The notes below the pieces were generated by a model, which worked only from the letters and a program-made list of their open reading frames with translations, was not told where the DNA came from and made no database searches. Positions 27,370-36,392 of a DNA stretch of 64,000 nt are shown here, piece by piece. Source of the DNA: Massilia violaceinigra (lineage in GTDB: Bacteria; Pseudomonadota; Gammaproteobacteria; Burkholderiales; Burkholderiaceae_D). The DNA lies in the NCBI RefSeq assembly GCF_002752675.1, contig NZ_CP024608.1, positions 6,820,001 to 6,884,000 on the forward strand, in the 5' to 3' direction. The stretch's first letter is position 1. Each line of letters begins with the position of its first letter. A program made the translations under genes and the position numbers.

Positions 27370-29390
27370 TCGTCGGCACGGCCAAGACCGGCACCACGGC
27401 GCTGCTGTACGCGGTGGCCCAGGCGATGGGCGGCCAGCCCGTGGTGCACATGGAAGACCGCATCGGCGACCTGCAGGTCTTGCCCGAACACACGGCCGTC
27501 AAACTGATCTTCGAGCACGAAAGCGGCGCCGCCATCGCCGCCTTCGGCGCCGGCTTCGACAAGCGCATCCTGCTGGTGCGCGATCCGCGCGATAACCTGG
27601 TCAGCCGGCTGCTGTACATGGTGGCCGACAATCCGGCCATGCTGGGCGACCCCGCCTGCCTGCGCGTGTTCCACAAGCTCTTGCAGCGCAAGCAGCAGAT
27701 GCCGGGCTCGGTATCGCTGCAGCAATTTCCCCCCATGGGCAAGCCCTCGGATTTCCTGGCCTCGTCCTGCGCCCACATCCAGGCCCTGGCCGCGTTCGCC
27801 GCCGACGCCGGCCCCGGCTGGCATATCCTGCGCTACGAAGACCTGGTGGCGGGCCGCCTCGACGCCCTCGCGGCCTACCTGGGGCTGGCCGTGCAGGCCG
27901 GCGCCAAGGTCGACCCGCAGTACCAGCGGGTGGCGCGCACCAAGGGCGCGGGCGACTGGCGCCACTGGTTCAGCGGCGCCGACGTGGTGCTGCTCAGGCC
28001 GCTGCTGGCGCCCATGATGGCGGCGCTCGGCTACGCCGACGACTGGCAGCTCGCACCCGAGCAGCACATCACGCCCGAGCACAGCTGGCTCTATTTCGAG
28101 CGCCTGGTGCGCGAACGGCGCCAGCACGTCGGCCTGGCGCCGCTGGCCCTGCCCGCGCCGGAGCCATACCAGAGCGGCGCCGTGGTGCGCCTGTCCAAGG
28201 CCGACATCATCAACCGCCTGATCCGCCAGTTCGGCTTCAAGACCTTTTTGGAGTACAACAAGTTCGACGGCAGCAGCTTTTACGGCGACATCGTGTGCGA
28301 CAGCAAGTGCATCGCGTACCAGCCGGAAAACCTGCACCTCGATGCGGCGCGCGCGCGCCACCTGCTGCGGGTCACGGCCGCGGTCGACCTGGGCCAGCTG
28401 CTGCCACTGCCAGCGCTGCTGGAGCGCCATGCCGGCCAGCGCTTCGACATCATCTTCCTCGATCCGACCCACGAACGGCCCGACGTCGACCTGGCGCTGC
28501 GCGCGCTGCCGGCGCTGCTCAATCCCGGCGGCGTGCTGGTGGTGCACGACTGCAATCCGGAACGCGAGGAACTGACCGTGGTCAAGCGCCGCCCCGGCGC
28601 CTGGGTCGGCGAAACCTACAAGGCCTTCGCCCTGCTGCGCCAGTACAACCGCGCCAGCACGGTCACCGTGTCCGAGGATTACGGCGTCGGCCTGGTGTGG
28701 AACAAGGACCTGCTGCTCGATTATCCGATCGGGGCCGATATTACCTACGCCCAGTTCGCGGCGCGGCGCCAAGCCTACAACGGCTTGATCAGTTACCAGC
28801 AATTCCTGGAACGAAGCGAGCGCGGCGATATCGCCACCCTGTTCGCCCAGCCGCCGGCGCCGGCGCCGCTGCGCTTCCAGCCCAGGCCGGCGCCGCCGGC
28901 CGGCCTGGAATGCCAGTTGTTCTGGCGCAAGCCGGGTGCCGATTTCGCGGAGGCCGACGCGCTCACCCTGCCCCTGCCCGCCGACGGCAGCGTGCAGGCG
29001 CTGCACTTCACTTTGCCGCCCGGCGCCGGGCCCATCGAGCGCCTGCGCTTCGACATGGCCGACGCCGTCGTGGCGGTGCGGATCGAAGCCATCGAGCTGC
29101 GCAATCCGGCCGATGCGCTGATGTGGACCTGGGACGCGGCCGCGCACGCGGGCCAGGACTGGCGCAACGTGCGCTTCCACGACGCCGGCGCCGAAGGCCT
29201 GTTCCAGCTCGCCACCAGTGCCGATCCGCAGTTTTATCCGGCCCTGCCGGCGACCATCCTGGGCCAGCTCGGGCCCGGCTGGCAAGTGCTGGTGGTGATG
29301 GCCGCGCAGCCGCCCCTGGTCAGTTCGCTGCTGGCGGCGCTGGCCGGCGCGCCGCCGCGCCAGCGCGATTCAAGCCAGGCCTGCGCATGA
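27357..29390 (+). CDS. Sulfotransferase-methyltransferase fusion
   Basis: 677 aa. The N-terminal domain (1-250) looks like a PAPS-dependent sulfotransferase: the 5'-phosphosulfate loop GTAKTGTT (7-14) and a 3'-phosphate-binding region LLVRDPRDNLVSRLLY (about 72-87). A SAM methyltransferase of the Methyltransf_24 type follows (about 280-480: GFKTFLEYNKFDG, FDIIFLDPTHERPDVD, GVLVVHDCNPE). The last 170 residues form a beta-rich accessory domain (LFWRKPGADF, LHFTLPPGAGPIERL). I know of no standard family with this full order. It suggests sulfated and methylated residues on the product. It overlaps both neighbours. Confidence 0.8.
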   Translation: MRCLIVGTAKTGTTALLYAVAQAMGGQPVVHMEDRIGDLQVLPEHTAVKLIFEHESGAAIAAFGAGFDKRILLVRDPRDNLVSRLLYMVADNPAMLGDPACLRVFHKLLQRKQQMPGSVSLQQFPPMGKPSDFLASSCAHIQALAAFAADAGPGWHILRYEDLVAGRLDALAAYLGLAVQAGAKVDPQYQRVARTKGAGDWRHWFSGADVVLLRPLLAPMMAALGYADDWQLAPEQHITPEHSWLYFERLVRERRQHVGLAPLALPAPEPYQSGAVVRLSKADIINRLIRQFGFKTFLEYNKFDGSSFYGDIVCDSKCIAYQPENLHLDAARARHLLRVTAAVDLGQLLPLPALLERHAGQRFDIIFLDPTHERPDVDLALRALPALLNPGGVLVVHDCNPEREELTVVKRRPGAWVGETYKAFALLRQYNRASTVTVSEDYGVGLVWNKDLLLDYPIGADITYAQFAARRQAYNGLISYQQFLERSERGDIATLFAQPPAPAPLRFQPRPAPPAGLECQLFWRKPGADFAEADALTLPLPADGSVQALHFTLPPGAGPIERLRFDMADAVVAVRIEAIELRNPADALMWTWDAAAHAGQDWRNVRFHDAGAEGLFQLATSADPQFYPALPATILGQLGPGWQVLVVMAAQPPLVSSLLAALAGAPPRQRDSSQACA

Positions 29391-30091
29391 AAGCCATCCT
29401 CGTGATCGGCCACAGCCACATGAATGCCCTGCGCGCCGTGCCGGACGCGCTGCAGACCTGCGACTTCATGCCCTTTACCGAAGCCGGGGGCGCCTACCAG
29501 ACGCGCGCTCCGGCCGAGTTCGCGGCCCTGGCGGCGGGTCCGGCCGACACGGTCGTGTTCATGATGGGTGGCAAGACCCATATCACCCTGGGCATGCTCA
29601 ATCCGCCCGAGCCCTTCGATTTCTATCTTCCCGAACATACCGATCTGCCGATCAACCCGGCGGCGCGCCTGCTGCCGGTGGACCTGGTACGCCTGCTCCT
29701 GACGCGCCACCTCAAGCACGACCTCGACTATATGGGCCAGCTGAGCGCCGTGTTCAAGGGCCGCCGCCAGCTGCACATCGAGCCGCCGCCGCCGCTGCCA
29801 AGCGCGTATATCGCGCAGCATCCGTCCGGATTCGCCGAGCGGGTGCGCGAACGCGGCGTGGCCCCGGCCGCCTTTCGCCACAAGTTCTGGCTCCTGCATT
29901 CGGCCATCCTGCGCGACCATTGCGCCGCGCTGGGGATCGACTTCGTCGCGCGCCCGGCGGGCGCCCAGGACGCCGATGGCTGCCTGGCCGCGCCTTACCT
30001 GCGCCAAGACCCCACCCATGCGAACGCGGCCTATGGCGCCCTGCTGCTCGATCAAATCCTCAGCCTGCGCCAAGGCGCGCCCTGTCCATGA
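29387..30091 (+). CDS. SGNH-like esterase/acyltransferase-fold protein
   Basis: A 234-aa protein. ILVIGHSHMNAL at residues 5-15 is an SGNH block I variant (G-H-S-H), with Ser10 the likely nucleophile. DPTHANAAYG near the C-terminus supplies the Asp-x-x-His of block V. VFMMGGKTHI may be block III. There is no signal peptide, so it acts in the cytoplasm on a glycan intermediate or a carrier. It sits immediately before a GSCFA protein that has the same catalytic fold, in an overlapping arrangement (ATGA at both ends). Acylation or deacylation of sugars is the likely role. Confidence 0.75.
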   Translation: MKAILVIGHSHMNALRAVPDALQTCDFMPFTEAGGAYQTRAPAEFAALAAGPADTVVFMMGGKTHITLGMLNPPEPFDFYLPEHTDLPINPAARLLPVDLVRLLLTRHLKHDLDYMGQLSAVFKGRRQLHIEPPPPLPSAYIAQHPSGFAERVRERGVAPAAFRHKFWLLHSAILRDHCAALGIDFVARPAGAQDADGCLAAPYLRQDPTHANAAYGALLLDQILSLRQGAPCP

Positions 30092-31785
30092 AAAACACGC
30101 CCTACCAAGCCCTGCCCGAACACTGCTTCTGGCAACGCGCCGTGGCCGGCGTGGCGCGCGAGCAGGTCGATGCGCTGGTGACGGCGCCGTTCATGATCGC
30201 GCCGGGCGAGCGCATCGTCACCGCCGGCAGCTGTTTCGCGCAACACGTCGGACGCCACCTGCGCGCCGCCGGCCTGTCGGTCCTGCAAACCGAACCGGCC
30301 CACGACTGGCTGCACGACAGCGAGGCGGCCAGCTATGGCTACGGCATCTACAGCGCGCGCTACGGCAATATCTATACCGCGCGTCAATTGTTGCAACTAT
30401 TCCAGCGCGCCCACGGACAGTTCCAGCCCGCCGAGCGGCTGTGGGAGCACGGCGCGCGCTGCATCGATCCGTTCCGCCCGCGCATCCAGCCCGACGGTTT
30501 CGCCACGCGCGAGGAATTCGAGGCGGACCAGCGCCAGCACTTTGGCGCCGTGCGCAGCGCCTTCGCGCAGCTGGACGTGCTCATTTTCACCCTCGGCCTG
30601 ACCCAGGCGTGGGAAGCGCTCGACGACGGCGCCGTGTTCCCGCTCTGCCCCGGCGTGGCCGGCGGCAGCTTCGATGCGCTGCGCCACCGGGTCCACAATT
30701 TCAGCGTGGCCGAGGTGACCGGCGACATGCTGGCCTTGATCGACCTGCTGCGCGCCGTCAATCCCGCCGCGCGCCTGATCCTGACGGTGTCGCCGGTGCC
30801 GCTGGCGGCCGGCGCCGCCGCGCACGAGCACGTGTTAACTGCCAACACCTGGTCGAAATCGGTCTTGCGGGTCGCGTGCGCCGACATCGTGGCCAGGCGC
30901 GAGCGGGTCGCCTACATGCCGTCGTACGAACTGATCACCGGTGCGCATGCGCGCGGCGCCTATGTCGCGGACGATCTGCGCAGCGTGACTGAAGCCGGCG
31001 TGAGCCATGTCATGCGGGTGTTTTTGCGCCATTTCATCGGGAGCGCCGGCACCGTCGTGGCGCCGGGCGTGGCGGCCGCGGGCGGCGGCCTGGAACAGAT
31101 GGCGCAGCTGGTGGCGGTCAATTGCGACGACGATGCGCTCAAGCTGGCGCCCGCGGCGCCCTTGCTCGCGCCGCTATGCAACCTGTGCGGCGGCGAGGCG
31201 TTCGGGCCGGGGCCGGGCGGGCGTCTCGGCAAGGACCAGCTTGGCCCGCACTGCCTGGCCTGCGGTTCGCTGGAGCGGCAGCGGGTCGCCGCGCAGGTAC
31301 TGCTGGAACTGGGCCGCGAGCAGCTGGCCGGACGCCGCGCCCTGCTGGTGGGGGCGGAACGGGGCGCCGACGTGCGCTGGTTCCGCCACTGCGATGCGGT
31401 GCAGGCGAGCGCGCCCGGGGTGCTGCCGGCGGCCCTGGCCGACTATGCCGACGCCAGCTACGACCTGATCGTGCTGGTGCATGTGCTGGAATACCTCGAC
31501 GACGACCGCGCCGGCTTCGACCAGCTGCGGCGCCTGCTCTCGCCCACCGGCCTGCTGCTGGCGTGCTTCGTCGATCCGCGCGTGCGCCCGTGGACCAGCC
31601 TGCATGTGGGCCCAGCCGGCAGCGCGCGCCGCTGGTACGGGCGCGATCTGGCCCAGCACTTTCGCTGCAAGCCGGAAAAACTCGGCGTGACCATGCACGA
31701 AGTCGCCGACCCCGGCACCGGCGCGGTGCTGCCGGTACACCTGTTTGCCGCCGCAACGTCCCCGAAAGCGCCACCCCCATGCTGA
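30088..31785 (+). CDS. GSCFA-domain protein fused to zinc ribbon and methyltransferase-like domain
   Basis: 565 aa. The N-terminal GSCFA domain (about 30-315) has its name motif at 47-51 (ITAGSCFAQHVG-like context) and FTLGLTQAWE and SPVPL further on. GSCFA proteins are SGNH-related and predicted to act on glycan O-acyl groups. From 364 on comes a ribbon (C364, C367, C389, C392: CNLCG...CLACGSLERQR) and a methyltransferase-like domain (YDLIVLVHVLEYLDDD, RRWYGRDLAQHFR) lacking a canonical SAM loop. It matches the second half of the product of 24518-25987. It overlaps the next gene by seven bases. Confidence 0.84.
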   Translation: MKNTPYQALPEHCFWQRAVAGVAREQVDALVTAPFMIAPGERIVTAGSCFAQHVGRHLRAAGLSVLQTEPAHDWLHDSEAASYGYGIYSARYGNIYTARQLLQLFQRAHGQFQPAERLWEHGARCIDPFRPRIQPDGFATREEFEADQRQHFGAVRSAFAQLDVLIFTLGLTQAWEALDDGAVFPLCPGVAGGSFDALRHRVHNFSVAEVTGDMLALIDLLRAVNPAARLILTVSPVPLAAGAAAHEHVLTANTWSKSVLRVACADIVARRERVAYMPSYELITGAHARGAYVADDLRSVTEAGVSHVMRVFLRHFIGSAGTVVAPGVAAAGGGLEQMAQLVAVNCDDDALKLAPAAPLLAPLCNLCGGEAFGPGPGGRLGKDQLGPHCLACGSLERQRVAAQVLLELGREQLAGRRALLVGAERGADVRWFRHCDAVQASAPGVLPAALADYADASYDLIVLVHVLEYLDDDRAGFDQLRRLLSPTGLLLACFVDPRVRPWTSLHVGPAGSARRWYGRDLAQHFRCKPEKLGVTMHEVADPGTGAVLPVHLFAAATSPKAPPPC

Positions 31786-32522
31786 CACCGGAAGAACTGG
31801 CCACCACCAAAGACTACATCCTGCGGCGGACCAAGAGCCTGGACCAGGCCCTGCTGCCGCTGGGCGACCCGGCCGGCAAGGACGTGCTGGTATTCGGCTG
31901 CGGCTTGGGCAACGAAATCCTGTGGTGCGCGCGGCGCCAGGCGCGCTCGGCGCTCGGCATCGATCTCGGCACTCCCCGGCAGGAAGCGCTGAACGCCGTC
32001 ATGGCCGACGAGGGGTACGCCGGGTTCCCATACGCCATCCATGAGTGCAATGTGCATGACCTGGCGCTCGACCATCCGGGCCGCTACGACCTGATCGTTT
32101 CGAACGGCGTGTTCGAACATGTATCGGACCTCAAGGGCGTGCTCAACGCCATGCGCGCCCTGCTGCGCCCGGGCGGGCGGATCGCCATCTATGCCGACGG
32201 ACTGTGGTTCTCGGCGATCGGCGGGCATCTGGGCAAATACAACTGGGAGCATTTGTGGATGACGCCCCAGGCCATCAAGGAACAGTTCCCCGAGCGCTGG
32301 CACGCCTACATGAATAACCTGAACCGCATGACGGCGGCCGATTTCCTGCAGGCGCTGCGCGATGTCGGCGCCCTGGTGCTGCAATTTCATGTGCGCAGCG
32401 ATCCGTATTTGCCCAAGCTGGCGCCGCTGATGGCGCAGATCCAGGCGCGCCAGCAAGTCTCGCCGACCGATCTGTCGATCACCTCGATCGGCTGCGAGCT
32501 GTGCTTCCTGGAGCATCTGTGA
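31779..32522 (+). CDS. SAM-dependent methyltransferase
   Basis: A 247-aa class I methyltransferase. Motif I is VLVFGCGLGNEILW, followed by LGIDLGTP, YDLIVSNGVFEHVSD and LLRPGGRIAIYADGLWF. The C-terminal half (YNWEHLWMTPQAI...) is typical of sugar or natural-product methyltransferases. It is the last of the strictly overlapping set; a 70-bp gap separates it from rmlB. It likely methylates a sugar, but the acceptor is unknown. Confidence 0.88.
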   Translation: MLTPEELATTKDYILRRTKSLDQALLPLGDPAGKDVLVFGCGLGNEILWCARRQARSALGIDLGTPRQEALNAVMADEGYAGFPYAIHECNVHDLALDHPGRYDLIVSNGVFEHVSDLKGVLNAMRALLRPGGRIAIYADGLWFSAIGGHLGKYNWEHLWMTPQAIKEQFPERWHAYMNNLNRMTAADFLQALRDVGALVLQFHVRSDPYLPKLAPLMAQIQARQQVSPTDLSITSIGCELCFLEHL

Positions 32523-32592
32523 CAAGCGGCTTGCCTGACGGGCGGCTTACCCATCACATCGTGATGCCATGTCCACGCGCGACGGACACGCC

Positions 32593-33648
32593 ATGATTCT
32601 AGTGACCGGTGGTGCCGGATTTATCGGATCGAATTTCATTCTCGACTGGCTGGCGCACAGCGACGAGGGCATCGTCAATCTCGACCAGCTCACGTATGCG
32701 GGCAATCTGAACAACCTGGCCGCGCTCAGGGGCGATGCGCGCCACCTGTTCGTGCGCGGCGATATGGGCGAGCAGTCCCTGGTGGCGGCCTTGCTGGCCC
32801 GGCACCGCCCGCGCGCGCTGGTCCATTTTGCCGCCGAAAGCCATGTCGACCGCTCGATCGCGGCGCCGGGCCAGTTCATCGCCACCAATATCGGCGGCAC
32901 CTTCGCGCTGCTGGAAGCGGCGCGCGCCTGGTGGCAGTGCCTGCCGGAGCCGGAGCGCGCCGATTTCCGCTTCCTGCATGTGTCCACCGATGAAGTGTAT
33001 GGCTCGCTCGGCGCGGACCAACCGGCATTCACCGAGCGTTCGGCGTATGCGCCGAACAGCCCGTATGCCGCCTCCAAGGCCGCGTCCGACCATCTGGTGC
33101 GGGCCAGCTTTCACACCTATGGCTTGCCGACCCTGACCAGCAATTGCTCGAATAATTACGGCCCCTACCAATTCCCCGAAAAGCTCATCCCGCTGATGAT
33201 CGCCACGGCCCTGGCCGGGCACGCGCTGCCGGTGTACGGCGACGGCATGCAGGTGCGCGACTGGCTGTACGTGGGCGACCATTGCGCGGCGCTGCGGTGC
33301 ATACTGGCGGCAGGCCATCCTGGAGAGGTGTATAACGTGGGAGGAGAAAACGACATGACCAATATCGACGTGGTGCGCACCCTGTGCGACTTGCTCGACG
33401 CGGCGGCGCCGGCACGCGCCAGTTATCGCCGGCAGATCACCCATGTGGCCGACCGCGCCGGCCACGACCGCCGCTACGCGGTCGACGCCGGCAAGCTGCG
33501 GCGCGAACTGGGCTGGACGCCGGCCGAGCATTTCGCCAGCGGCATCGCGCGCACCGTGCACTGGTATCTGGCGCAGCGCGCCTGGGCCGACGAGATCGCC
33601 TCGGGCGCCTACCGCGACGCCCGCTGGCCCAGCGGCGGTGCCGCATGA
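32593..33648 (+). CDS. rmlB: dTDP-glucose 4,6-dehydratase RmlB
   Basis: A 351-aa extended SDR enzyme that converts dTDP-glucose to dTDP-4-keto-6-deoxyglucose. TGGAGFIG is the NAD-binding loop, HVSTDEVYG is the catalytic Asp-Glu region, and [12 protein letters not shown] gives the YxxxK pair; [15 protein letters not shown] is highly characteristic. The ATG at 32593 matches the family start; an in-frame ATG at 32569 would add eight residues. It overlaps rmlA by four bases. Confidence 0.95.
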   Translation: MILVTGGAGFIGSNFILDWLAHSDEGIVNLDQLTYAGNLNNLAALRGDARHLFVRGDMGEQSLVAALLARHRPRALVHFAAESHVDRSIAAPGQFIATNIGGTFALLEAARAWWQCLPEPERADFRFLHVSTDEVYGSLGADQPAFTERSAYAPNSPYAASKAASDHLVRASFHTYGLPTLTSNCSNNYGPYQFPEKLIPLMIATALAGHALPVYGDGMQVRDWLYVGDHCAALRCILAAGHPGEVYNVGGENDMTNIDVVRTLCDLLDAAAPARASYRRQITHVADRAGHDRRYAVDAGKLRRELGWTPAEHFASGIARTVHWYLAQRAWADEIASGAYRDARWPSGGAA

Positions 33649-34538
33649 TGGCCGCGCTGGCGCGCAAGGGAATCATCCTGGCGGGCGGCTCCGGCTCGCG
33701 CCTGTATCCGGTCACCACCAGCACCTCCAAGCAGCTGCTGCCGGTGTACGACAAGCCGATGATCTATTATCCGCTCACCACCCTGATGCTGGCGGGGATC
33801 CGCGATATCCTGTTGATCTCGACCCCGCAGGACACGCCGCGTTTTCACGACCTGCTGGGCGATGGCAGTAAATGGGGCATCAATCTGCGCTACGCGGTGC
33901 AGCCGTCGCCGGACGGCCTGGCGCAAGCCTTCCTCATCGGGCGCGCGTTTGTCGGGCAACACCCGTCGGCGCTGATCCTGGGCGACAATATCTACTATGG
34001 CCACGAACTCGATGCCAAACTGGGCAAGGCGCATGCCCACGGCGACGGCGCCACCGTGTTCGCGTATCACGTGCTCGACCCGGAACGCTATGGCGTGGTC
34101 GAATTCGGCCCGGACCAGAACGCGCTGTCGATCGAGGAAAAGCCAGCGCGGCCGAAATCGCATTACGCCGTCACCGGCCTGTATTTTTACGACAACCAGG
34201 TGTGCGACATTGCCGCCGCGATCACGCCATCGGCGCGCGGCGAGCTGGAAATCACCGATGTCAACCGCGCCTACCTGGCGGCGGGCCAGTTGCGCGTGGA
34301 AGTGATGGGGCGCGGCATGGCATGGCTCGACACGGGTACCCATGAATCCTTGCTGGAAGCCTCGCAATTCATCGCCACCATCGAAAAACGCCAGGGCCTG
34401 AAGGTCGCCGTGCCGGAAGAAGTGGCCTATCGCAAGGGATATATCGATGCCGATGCGCTCGCGGCGCTGGCCCGGCCGATCAAGGACAATGCCTACGGCC
34501 GCTATTTGTTGCACGTCTTGCATGAGCAGGTATTCTGA
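33645..34538 (+). CDS. rmlA: Glucose-1-phosphate thymidylyltransferase RmlA
   Basis: A 297-aa nucleotidyltransferase making dTDP-glucose from dTTP and glucose-1-phosphate. The signature [14 protein letters not shown] binds the nucleotide, with [27 protein letters not shown] and [20 protein letters not shown] all diagnostic. It feeds RmlB in the same operon. rmlC and rmlD are not in the window, so the 4-keto-6-deoxy sugar may go to rhamnose elsewhere or to another deoxysugar. Confidence 0.95.
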   Translation: MMAALARKGIILAGGSGSRLYPVTTSTSKQLLPVYDKPMIYYPLTTLMLAGIRDILLISTPQDTPRFHDLLGDGSKWGINLRYAVQPSPDGLAQAFLIGRAFVGQHPSALILGDNIYYGHELDAKLGKAHAHGDGATVFAYHVLDPERYGVVEFGPDQNALSIEEKPARPKSHYAVTGLYFYDNQVCDIAAAITPSARGELEITDVNRAYLAAGQLRVEVMGRGMAWLDTGTHESLLEASQFIATIEKRQGLKVAVPEEVAYRKGYIDADALAALARPIKDNAYGRYLLHVLHEQVF

Positions 34539-34559
34539 GGGCGCAGCCGGGCAAAGCGG

Positions 34560-34581
34560 GTTAGCATAAGGCCTTGCTAAC
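34560..34581. repeat. Palindrome between rmlA and hyi
   Basis: GTTAGCATAAGG and CCTTGCTAAC form an almost perfect inverted repeat of 22 bp with a two-base bulge, 14 bp ahead of the hyi start. It could be an operator or a short hairpin. Confidence 0.4.
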
Positions 34582-34595
34582 TCGCCGTTCCCGCA

Positions 34596-35372
34596 ATGCC
34601 AAAATTCTGCGCCAACCTCAGCCTGATGTTCACCGAAGTGAGCTTCCTCGACCGCTTCGCCGCCGCCCGCGCCAACGGCTTCGACGCTGTCGAATTCCTC
34701 TTCCCCTACGCGTATGAAGCGGACCAGATCGCCGAGCGCCTGGCGCGCTACGACCTGCAACTGGTGCTGCACAACCTGCCCGCGGGCGACTGGAGCGCGG
34801 GCGAGCGCGGCATGGCGTGCGATCCGCAGCGCGTCACCCAATTCCAGGACAGCGTGGCGCTGGCCCTCGACTACGCCGTCGCGCTCGGCGTGGGCCGCCT
34901 GCACTGCCTGGCCGGCAAGCTGCCGCCCGGCGTCGCACCCGAACGCGCCCACGAGACCTACGTCGCCAACCTGCGCTTCGCCGCCGCCGCAGTGGCCAGG
35001 CACGGCATCGACCTGTTGATCGAGCCGATCAACAGCTACGATATTCCCGGCTACTTCCTCACCGGCAGCGCCCAGGCCGCCGCCGTGATCGCCGAGTGCG
35101 GCGCGCCGAATCTGTTCATGCAGTACGACATCTATCACATGCAGCGCATGGAAGGCGAGCTGGCCAACACGATCCGCGCCCACCTGCCGCTGATCCGCCA
35201 CATGCAGGTTGCCGACAATCCCGGCCGCCATGAACCGGGCACGGGCGAAATCAATTACCGCTATCTGTTCGCCCTGCTCGACGAACTCGGTTATGACGGC
35301 TGGGTCGGCTGCGAGTATCATCCACGCGGCGACACCGTCGCCGGCCTTCATTGGCGTAGCGCATCGAGTTAA
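34596..35372 (+). CDS. hyi: Hydroxypyruvate isomerase-type TIM-barrel enzyme
   Basis: A 258-aa xylose-isomerase-like TIM barrel matching hydroxypyruvate isomerase, which interconverts hydroxypyruvate and tartronate semialdehyde in glyoxylate metabolism. Visible are the N-terminal FCANLSLMFTE, GFDAVEFLFPY, LLIEPINSYDIPGYFL (metal-binding Glu), MQYDIYHMQRMEG and GCEYHPRGDT. It lies 57 bp past rmlA in the same direction but has no evident tie to the glycan genes. No gcl or glxR is nearby. Confidence 0.88.
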   Translation: MPKFCANLSLMFTEVSFLDRFAAARANGFDAVEFLFPYAYEADQIAERLARYDLQLVLHNLPAGDWSAGERGMACDPQRVTQFQDSVALALDYAVALGVGRLHCLAGKLPPGVAPERAHETYVANLRFAAAAVARHGIDLLIEPINSYDIPGYFLTGSAQAAAVIAECGAPNLFMQYDIYHMQRMEGELANTIRAHLPLIRHMQVADNPGRHEPGTGEINYRYLFALLDELGYDGWVGCEYHPRGDTVAGLHWRSASS

Positions 35373-35519
35373 TCCATGGCAAAATAGACAACTTGATCGA
35401 AGGCATATTTCGCGAATGAAAACATCAGTGAAGTTTGACCTATAGCAAACTGCATTCAAATCATCGGCGCAAGAATGGGAACTTCTGGCAAGCCCTTCCG
35501 CGCGCGCCTGAAAGGATTT

Positions 35520-36374
35520 ATGAACCCGCTTCGCACCCTCGCCACCTCCGCCCTTCTCGCCGCCAGCCTGTTGCTGGGCGGCTGCGTCAGCAACCAGGTC
35601 AATCTGGAAGAGGTGCGCGAATTCGCCAACGCCTCGGCCCGCCTGGGCGGCTACGCCGAACTGTCCACGCGCTACCGCGACACCTATTTGCGCGAGCAGC
35701 CCTACCTGCCGGCCGCGGCCGACAAAGTGGCCAGGGAAAACGATGCCAAGCGGCATGCCGCCTACAACGATTTCGTGACGATCCAGAAAGCCGTGGTGCT
35801 GTACATGCAAACCCTGAGCGCACTGGCCGGCGAGGGGCGCTACGATTTCACGCCCCAGATCGACAACATGGGCGCGGGCCTGACCGGGCTGGCTGAAACC
35901 ACCCTTGGCCAGAAACAGGTGAGCGCCTACACCGGCCTGGCGCGCCTGCTGACGCGCGCGGTCACCTCGCACTATCAGAGGGAAAGCGTCGAGACCATGG
36001 TGCGCGAAGGCGACGCCGACGTGCGCGTGCTGCTCGAAGCGATGATCACCCTGACCGATGTGTACGCGGCGGCCAACGAAAACGAAAAGAAAACCGTGCT
36101 CGGCTTTTTCGAGGTGGCCCTGCCGCTGGCCGACCGGCCCCAGGACCGCCTGCTGTACACCCTGGCGCGCGCGCATGTGCAGGGCAAGACCAGCGAGTAC
36201 CGCATGATCGACAAGCGCTTCGAGCTGGCGCGCCAGGGACTGACCAAGGTCGCGCAGGGGCACCAGAAGCTGCGCGAGAACCTCGCCACGATGTCCTCGT
36301 CCGAGATGCGCAAGATGCTGACCGCTTACGTGCGCGACCTGCGCATGATCCGTGCCGGCCTGGCCGCCGACTAA
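35520..36374 (+). CDS. Lipoprotein of unknown function, helical
   Basis: A 284-aa protein from the ATG at 35520, chosen over an in-frame ATG at 35475 because AAAGGA precedes it. The signal peptide ends in a lipobox (LLLGGC, Cys at about 22), so it is a predicted lipoprotein. The rest is charged and helical (for example KVARENDAKRHAAYNDF and QGLTKVAQGHQKLRENLA) with no family recognised. It is followed 18 bp later by a small protein with a hydrophobic C-terminal stretch, and the pair may work together at the envelope. Confidence 0.78.
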   Translation: MNPLRTLATSALLAASLLLGGCVSNQVNLEEVREFANASARLGGYAELSTRYRDTYLREQPYLPAAADKVARENDAKRHAAYNDFVTIQKAVVLYMQTLSALAGEGRYDFTPQIDNMGAGLTGLAETTLGQKQVSAYTGLARLLTRAVTSHYQRESVETMVREGDADVRVLLEAMITLTDVYAAANENEKKTVLGFFEVALPLADRPQDRLLYTLARAHVQGKTSEYRMIDKRFELARQGLTKVAQGHQKLRENLATMSSSEMRKMLTAYVRDLRMIRAGLAAD

Positions 36375-36392
36375 ACCGACCCGAGGTGTGCT

